From Pseudomonadota bacterium (lineage in GTDB: Bacteria > Pseudomonadota > Gammaproteobacteria > Arenicellales > Arenicellaceae), in assembly GCA_018660405.1 (NCBI GenBank), contig JABJKL010000033.1, forward strand, positions 1-10,396: a DNA stretch of 10,396 nt, read 5' to 3'. Position 1 is the stretch's first letter. Every line of letters begins with the position of its first letter. Under the pieces are notes generated by a model that had not been told where the DNA came from, did not search any database, and worked only from the letters and a program-made list of their open reading frames with translations. Made by a program: the position numbers and the translations under genes. Of the stretch, positions 7,198-10,396 are shown in pieces.

Positions 7198-7749
7198 CTA
7201 GTGACCTGCGCCTCCATTAATATCAGGCCTTGCAGTAATAATCTGGTACTGATCCGGCGTTAATTCGGGCAGTTTTTGCAAAAATGCCACCATCGCCCAA
7301 ATTCGATCATCATCGTACGTTGGGCCTCAGGCGGGCATACCACTTGCTTTAATACCGTGTTTGATAATCCAAAAGTTTCGCCGCACCGCCTGATCAAGAT
7401 CAACACCATCTACCTGATCAAGCCCATCGGACATTAAAGCCAGATTGGGTGGGGCTGGGTAGAGCCCGATACTCATATCATTCTGGAGTAATTCAGGCTT
7501 CAAGTGGCAAACTAAACACATATCGTTGTAATCCGCGCCACCCGCTAGCAGCATTGCCGGGCTGGATAAATCGGGAACCTGGATCTCATCAGCTGATCGT
7601 GCAATCGAGCGCTCCCGCATCGTATCCAAAAGCCAATAGGTCAGTTGGTTATGGGGCACATCGGCGCCCATCGGGTAGATGCCGGAGTATATGAACCCAA
7701 AACCCAATACAACAAACAGAAGCCCGAGCTGCAATAAGCGTTTAATCAT
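7198..7749 (-). CDS. Membrane-anchored c-type cytochrome with an in-frame UGA (candidate selenoprotein, Sec at residue 141)
   Basis: Small monoheme cytochrome c, 183 residues if UGA 7329-7327 is decoded. Residues 5-24 form an N-terminal hydrophobic anchor or uncleaved signal. The heme motif is C78-L-V-C81-H82, followed by PAPPNLALM (98-106) and the distal-ligand region IKHGIKASGMPA (129-140), with M138 the probable axial ligand. The UGA is codon 141. After it the frame continues as GPTYDDDRIWAMVAFLQKLP and ends at TAG 7200-7198; this C-terminal helix is what homologues of this class have, so the UGA truncates a fold that is otherwise complete. From memory, homologues carry an aromatic (Trp or Phe) at this site, so a TGG-to-TGA change is the alternative. 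A SECIS-like hairpin follows. Encoded 18 bases after a putative copper-binding protein. Confidence 0.8.
7295..7325 (-). promoter_or_regulatory. Candidate bacterial SECIS element in the cytochrome gene
   Basis: A lower stem GCCCAA/UUGGGC (7320-7325 with 7295-7300) and an upper stem CGAU/AUCG closing a GAUG loop are separated by a short asymmetric internal loop. The apical loop begins 16 nt after the UGA, at the near edge of the accepted range, and its first base is G as the bacterial consensus requires. The fold was found by eye and not scored. Confidence 0.6.
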
Positions 7750-7767
7750 CGTTAGCAGTGTCTGCCA

Positions 7768-8055
7768 TTACGCTGCTGTCTTCCTCCGTTGATGCTGGCA
7801 TGCCAAGCGGGGTTCGCTTGCCTCGATGTGAAAAGCTTCCTCTCCGACCTCAGCGGCCGGGTGTGCGCACTTCATCATCATGGCTTGCATGACTGGGTCA
7901 TCCTTGTCCATATTGGCGTGATCCATACCGCCCATCATTTCGCATTTTGCCGCTTCTCCATCTTGCACGTGCAACGAAATATCGTGCGCGTTAGCTGCGT
8001 TCAACGAAACTAACCCGGCTGCGATTAGCAGGCTTATCACTGGTGTTGTTTTCAT
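7768..8055 (-). CDS. Periplasmic Met/His/Cys-rich small protein, probably copper-binding
   Basis: 95 residues. The signal peptide is about 1-23 (ISLLIAAGLVSLNAANA). The mature part has a metal-ligand cluster: C38-E-M-M, GGMDHANMDKDDPVMQAMMM (42-61) and K-C63-A-H65, eight Met between 40 and 61, two Cys and several His. Such patterns are known in periplasmic copper-binding proteins, often beside cytochromes and copper-resistance genes, but no specific family is claimed. The start is supported by AAGGAGAT five bases before ATG 8055-8053. The basic tail EPRLACQHQRRKTAA looks unlike the acidic rest; a one-base frameshift at the G run 7809-7812 would instead give a tail ending MADTANDD whose stop overlaps the cytochrome start. 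The adjacent gene suggests shared metal or electron chemistry. Confidence 0.7.
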   Translation of the reverse strand: MKTTPVISLLIAAGLVSLNAANAHDISLHVQDGEAAKCEMMGGMDHANMDKDDPVMQAMMMKCAHPAAEVGEEAFHIEASEPRLACQHQRRKTAA

Positions 8056-8093
8056 AAACTATCTCCTTTATGGGAATGTGTTTGGAAAAAAGG

Positions 8094-8215
8094 GAAAAGA
8101 TGATGGAGGGATTAATAACTAGGCAATCAGAAATACGAGATAAAAGCCGACGTATAGTACCGCAAGAAAGCACGCAAATCGGTTGATTAATATTTAATCC
8201 CTCCGTCGCCTTTTC
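8094..8215. repeat. 22-base inverted repeat enclosing 78 bases
   Basis: The left arm (8094-8115) and right arm (8194-8215, read in reverse) match at 19 of 22 positions, sharing GGAGGGATTAA and GAAAAG. The right arm overlaps a perfect 15-base palindrome GATTAATATTTAATC at 8185-8199. This could be a long RNA hairpin in the leader of the metal-binding gene, a miniature element or an operator pair. No target duplication is apparent. Confidence 0.7.
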
Positions 8216-8278
8216 TGTAGTTTTTGGCAGATTTAAGTATGGGCGTCCTGTATCTATCTACTATTGTTTCCTTTCTAT

Positions 8279-8299
8279 TTCTAGTCATGTTATTAGTCA
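8279..8299 (+). repeat. Operator-like direct repeat, copy A
   Basis: A 21-base sequence beginning TTCTAGTCA and ending TAGTCA, matching 8367-8387 at 18 of 21 positions. Each copy holds two AGTCA half-sites 12 bases apart. Confidence 0.5.
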
Positions 8300-8366
8300 A
8301 TAATAACTATCAACCTATCATAAGTAATTAATTTATAATATATATCTTCTATAACTAATGTTATTA

Positions 8367-8387
8367 TTCTAGTCACTTTATAAGTCA
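8367..8387 (+). repeat. Operator-like direct repeat, copy B
   Basis: Second copy of the 21-base repeat, 88 bases after copy A (about eight helical turns) and 20 bases before the start codon of the yjjJ-like gene. Its position suits autoregulation by the HTH domain of that protein, which is an inference. Confidence 0.5.
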
Positions 8388-8407
8388 TATATTCGATATT
8401 CTTTCTA

Positions 8408-9742
8408 ATGGCGTTAACAATTGCAGAGTATCTGGAACGTGGGCCAGCCACTTCCAGACAAATTCAACTTGATTTAAACATGAATCAAGCTGCCGTATCG
8501 CGGCAATTGCGTCGGATGAAAGACCGTATTGTCAAAATCCCAAATGGGCGGTCACCGTTATACGCGCTTGCGCGCAACGCCTTTGGAAGCGATGACAAAT
8601 TACCGCTATTTATGGTCGACGCATATGGAAACAACGCCGTGGCAGCGACTCTCCGGCCGTTATCTAATGGCGGATTTTTTGTGGAGCCATCTATTGGTAT
8701 GCCATCAATTTTGCTTGGTGAGAGCAAAACCGGATTCTATGAGGATTTACCGTTTTTTTTGCACGATTTAAGACCACAAGGATTTCTTGGTAGGCAAATT
8801 GCAGAAGAATTGTCGCGACAATCCGAAGATTTCCCTCCTGACCCAAGGCGCTGGAACACAAGCCATATTGGCCGCTATTTAATCTCTAACGGAGACGATT
8901 TACCGGGCAACTTCAAATTTGGGCATCAGGCATATTTAAGGGTAAGGCGCAACCTCGAGCTTGTTACTGAAGCAGACTATCCAACTTTGGCAGAGAACGT
9001 TTTGAGTGGTCAGATTCCAGGCTCTTCTGCTGGCGGTGAACAACAAAAGTATACCGCTTACTGCAAAGACAAATCCGCGCATGTAATCGTAAAGTTTTCA
9101 CCCAAGGGAGACAATATTGTTGCACAAAGATGGCGTGATATTTTGGTCACCGAATTTCATGCAACCAAAGCCCTTCGTTCAGGGGGGTTACCTGCCGCAG
9201 AAACGCAGCTTATAGAGATGGACGGCAGGCTTTTTCTGGAATCCTTGAGATTTGATAGAAATGGTGAATATGGAAGGTTATCGATGATCTCTTTATCGTC
9301 TGTCGACGCCGAGTTTACCGGCTTGGGTAGTAGCTGGCCGCAAGTTATGCGTGCGCTATCAGAGCAAGAGCTGGTTAGCTGGCATCACACCGATGATGCG
9401 GCAACGTTATGGGTTTTCGGACGACTTATCAATAATTCGGATATGCACTTGGGAAACTTGAGCCTGGCTATTGAGGGAGGCGTGTTCAGGCTCTTACCCG
9501 CGTACGATATGTGTTCAATGGGGTTTGCGCCGACCCAAGGCGGTGATGTTCCACCATATCAATTCACCCCTCCTACACCTTTTTATGATACCTCGGACAC
9601 GCCCGAAGTCCGCATGGCCAACGAATTGGCTGGCAAGATAGCGCGCAATTTTTGGAATAACGTAGCTAGCGATCAAAGGACTTCGGACGATTTTAGAAAA
9701 TTTCTTTCTGATGCCAATCCGATGGACTTAATGGATCAATAA
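8408..9742 (+). CDS. yjjJ: HipA-family kinase with N-terminal HTH domain, YjjJ type
   Basis: The 444 residues match the length of E. coli YjjJ, a HipA-like protein with its own DNA-binding domain. Residues 1-55 form a winged HTH (ATSRQIQLDLNMNQAAVSRQ at 14-33). The kinase part shows the glycine-rich loop SSAGGEQQK (206-214), ATP-site Lys229 in HVIVKFSP, catalytic NNSDMHLGN (342-350, D345 and N350) and metal-binding D367 in LLPAYD. All key HipA residues are present, so activity is plausible. HipA kinases phosphorylate targets such as glutamyl-tRNA synthetase and cause growth arrest; for YjjJ the target is less settled. No hipB-like antitoxin gene adjoins it, typical for YjjJ. No clear Shine-Dalgarno precedes the ATG. 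The AT-rich leader and flanking repeat suggest acquired DNA. Confidence 0.92.
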   Translation: MALTIAEYLERGPATSRQIQLDLNMNQAAVSRQLRRMKDRIVKIPNGRSPLYALARNAFGSDDKLPLFMVDAYGNNAVAATLRPLSNGGFFVEPSIGMPSILLGESKTGFYEDLPFFLHDLRPQGFLGRQIAEELSRQSEDFPPDPRRWNTSHIGRYLISNGDDLPGNFKFGHQAYLRVRRNLELVTEADYPTLAENVLSGQIPGSSAGGEQQKYTAYCKDKSAHVIVKFSPKGDNIVAQRWRDILVTEFHATKALRSGGLPAAETQLIEMDGRLFLESLRFDRNGEYGRLSMISLSSVDAEFTGLGSSWPQVMRALSEQELVSWHHTDDAATLWVFGRLINNSDMHLGNLSLAIEGGVFRLLPAYDMCSMGFAPTQGGDVPPYQFTPPTPFYDTSDTPEVRMANELAGKIARNFWNNVASDQRTSDDFRKFLSDANPMDLMDQ

Positions 9743-9792
9743 CATTTAATCATCTGGTAGATTTCAGGGGAGTCTGACCCTCGGCCCTGTTT

Positions 9793-9870
9793 CGTATGAC
9801 CGTAGTAGGTGAAGGCGCGCCCGCGGAAGGTTCTGGCTCTCGTTTACCGGCTATTGATTCTTATCGATAG
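9793..9870 (+). pseudogene. Fragment: last 25 codons of the FAH-family gene
   Basis: Encodes RMTVVGEGAPAEGSGSRLPA and the rest of the tail to the stop, in frame, differing from residues 356-380 of the full gene by one residue (Asp to Gly) and one silent change. There is no start codon context or upstream domain, so it is a remnant of duplication and not a gene. Confidence 0.95.
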
Positions 9871-9923
9871 CTTTTCGGGAACTAGCGAAAAGGTCTCGAT
9901 TCTTCGGAATTGAGGCCTTTTTT
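9871..9923 (+). terminator. Duplicated terminator, now downstream of the yjjJ-like gene
   Basis: Same 11-pair stem with UUCG loop and six T (9892-9923). The preceding hairpin has lost one pair through two substitutions. It is the only evident terminator after the yjjJ-like gene. Confidence 0.9.
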
Positions 9924-9926
9924 ATT

Positions 9927-10159
9927 TTTACGATAGTAAATAATGATTACGCCTTGCAAAAATACACAGCAAATGCAGATGCCGATCGATGCTTGGGGCT
10001 GATTTATGTCCCGCCACGGCATCATGCATATTCGCTAGTCTAAAGCCTGTATTCACCACAGGGTCAAACAAAACTATCCAGTATCACCTAACTGCTTGCT
10101 CGTTCACTCTTCACTTCCGTGCATATTGTTTTACCGTCCCTGCGAGCTTTTAAGGGTAA
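9927..10159. other. Intergenic gap without a recognised gene
   Basis: No open frame with coding character on either strand. A weak GATGCC/GGCATC inverted pair about 35 bases apart is the only structure seen. It must include the 3' end region of the minus-strand barrel gene, but no clear terminator is visible. Confidence 0.5.
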
Positions 10160-10396
10160 TTAAAAGAACGCGTCAAACTGTAGCGTAAGGCGATTATCGT
10201 CCGAAACGCTATTGCCGACTGAGCCAGCGCCGTTTCGCTTCCAATATTCCAGCCTGAGTTTAAGGTTCTCTCGAACAAAGTAATTCAAACCAAACGTCCA
10301 GGCATTTACCCGGTCGCCACCATCATTAATTTCGTAAGAATCATAGCGTAAGACCGGAGTAATAATGGGCCGCCCCTCTTTCAAGAAATTATAAAA
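10160..10396 (-). CDS. C-terminal part of an outer-membrane beta-barrel protein (porin-like), 5' end beyond window
   Basis: The 78 visible residues run from the right edge to TAA 10162-10160. Alternating hydrophobic strands can be seen: IITPVLRYDSYEI, VNAWTFGLNYFV, LKLRLEYWKRN and NRLTLQFDAFF. The polypeptide ends in Phe, the signature recognised by the BAM machinery. The LNYFVRENLKLRLEYWK pattern resembles the last strands of porins and of phosphate-selective porin O/P-like proteins, but the family cannot be fixed from this fragment. A TTG at 10384 is not a likely start, since the frame is open to the edge. Confidence 0.8.
   Translation of the reverse strand, partial: FYNFLKEGRPIITPVLRYDSYEINDGGDRVNAWTFGLNYFVRENLKLRLEYWKRNGAGSVGNSVSDDNRLTLQFDAFF

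Larger units (their letters stand above)
8056..8407. other. 352-base divergent intergenic region, AT-rich on the right
   Basis: No gene is seen. The left part carries the ribosome site for the metal-binding protein and a 22-base inverted repeat. The right part (about 8262-8407) is very rich in A and T and includes paired 21-base repeats ahead of the yjjJ-like gene. Promoters for both divergent genes must lie here, but I cannot place them with confidence. Confidence 0.7.
9793..9926 (+). repeat. 134-bp direct repeat, copy 2
   Basis: Partner of 6567-6700. Homology begins abruptly after CCCTGTTT, just past an imperfect G/C-rich palindrome around 9768-9786 (GGGGAGTCTGACCC), and ends after the terminator. 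Confidence 0.97.

Noticed and set aside
7198..7329. Cytochrome simply truncated at UGA as a finished 140-residue protein
   Set aside because: The 42 codons after UGA retain family-like helix sequence and a SECIS-like hairpin lies in position, so truncation is less likely, though mutation cannot be fully excluded.
7789..8013. 74-codon plus-strand open frame
   Set aside because: Antisense to the metal-binding protein, whose signal peptide and strong ribosome site make it the coding strand.
8262..8407. CRISPR-like repeats
   Set aside because: Only two imperfect copies, no regular spacers and no cas genes.
10160..10384. Complete 74-residue protein starting at TTG 10384
   Set aside because: The frame is open to the window edge and the strands are those of a barrel C-terminus, so this is a partial gene.

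Overview
The window reads as a chromosomal segment of a Gram-negative bacterium, most likely a marine-type gammaproteobacterium. The evidence is an outer-membrane beta-barrel C-terminus ending in Phe, several Sec-type signal peptides, a YjjJ-type HipA protein and a moderate-GC, intergenic-poor layout; the lineage is an inference.

Positions 1-3958 form a selenocysteine locus on the minus strand in the order selA - selB - selC (tRNA-Sec, anticodon UCA) - periplasmic binding protein of a putative selenate/selenite ABC transporter (cut by the left edge). It covers Sec synthesis (SelA), Sec-specific elongation (SelB), the tRNA and probably selenium uptake; selD is not in the window. A strong terminator (4154-4186) separates this block from the next gene.

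Positions 4222-5316 (minus) hold an exported redoxin fused to a DsbD-alpha-like domain. It is interrupted by one in-frame UGA at the first position of a U-P-F-C redox motif. A hairpin with a GGUCC loop lies at the right distance after the UGA, so this is a confident selenoprotein that standard callers split in two. Divergent from it is an exported fumarylacetoacetate-hydrolase-family protein (5502-6644, plus) with a double-hairpin terminator.

Positions 6701-9792 are bracketed by a 134-bp direct repeat (97% identical) made of the last 25 codons and the terminator of the FAH-family gene, so this looks like an inserted or rearranged segment. It contains a small two-TM protein, a c-type cytochrome, a Met/His/Cys-rich periplasmic protein (probably copper-binding) and a solitary YjjJ/HipA-family kinase behind a very AT-rich leader. 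The cytochrome also carries an in-frame UGA: it falls three residues after the predicted Met heme ligand, the frame continues for 42 family-like residues, and a hairpin with a loop beginning in G sits 16 nt downstream. This is a candidate second selenoprotein, and a selenocytochrome would be the most novel item here.

Positions 9927-10159 show no gene. The right edge holds the C-terminus of an outer-membrane barrel protein on the minus strand. Together the window links selenium-decoding machinery with two periplasmic redox proteins that appear to depend on it.
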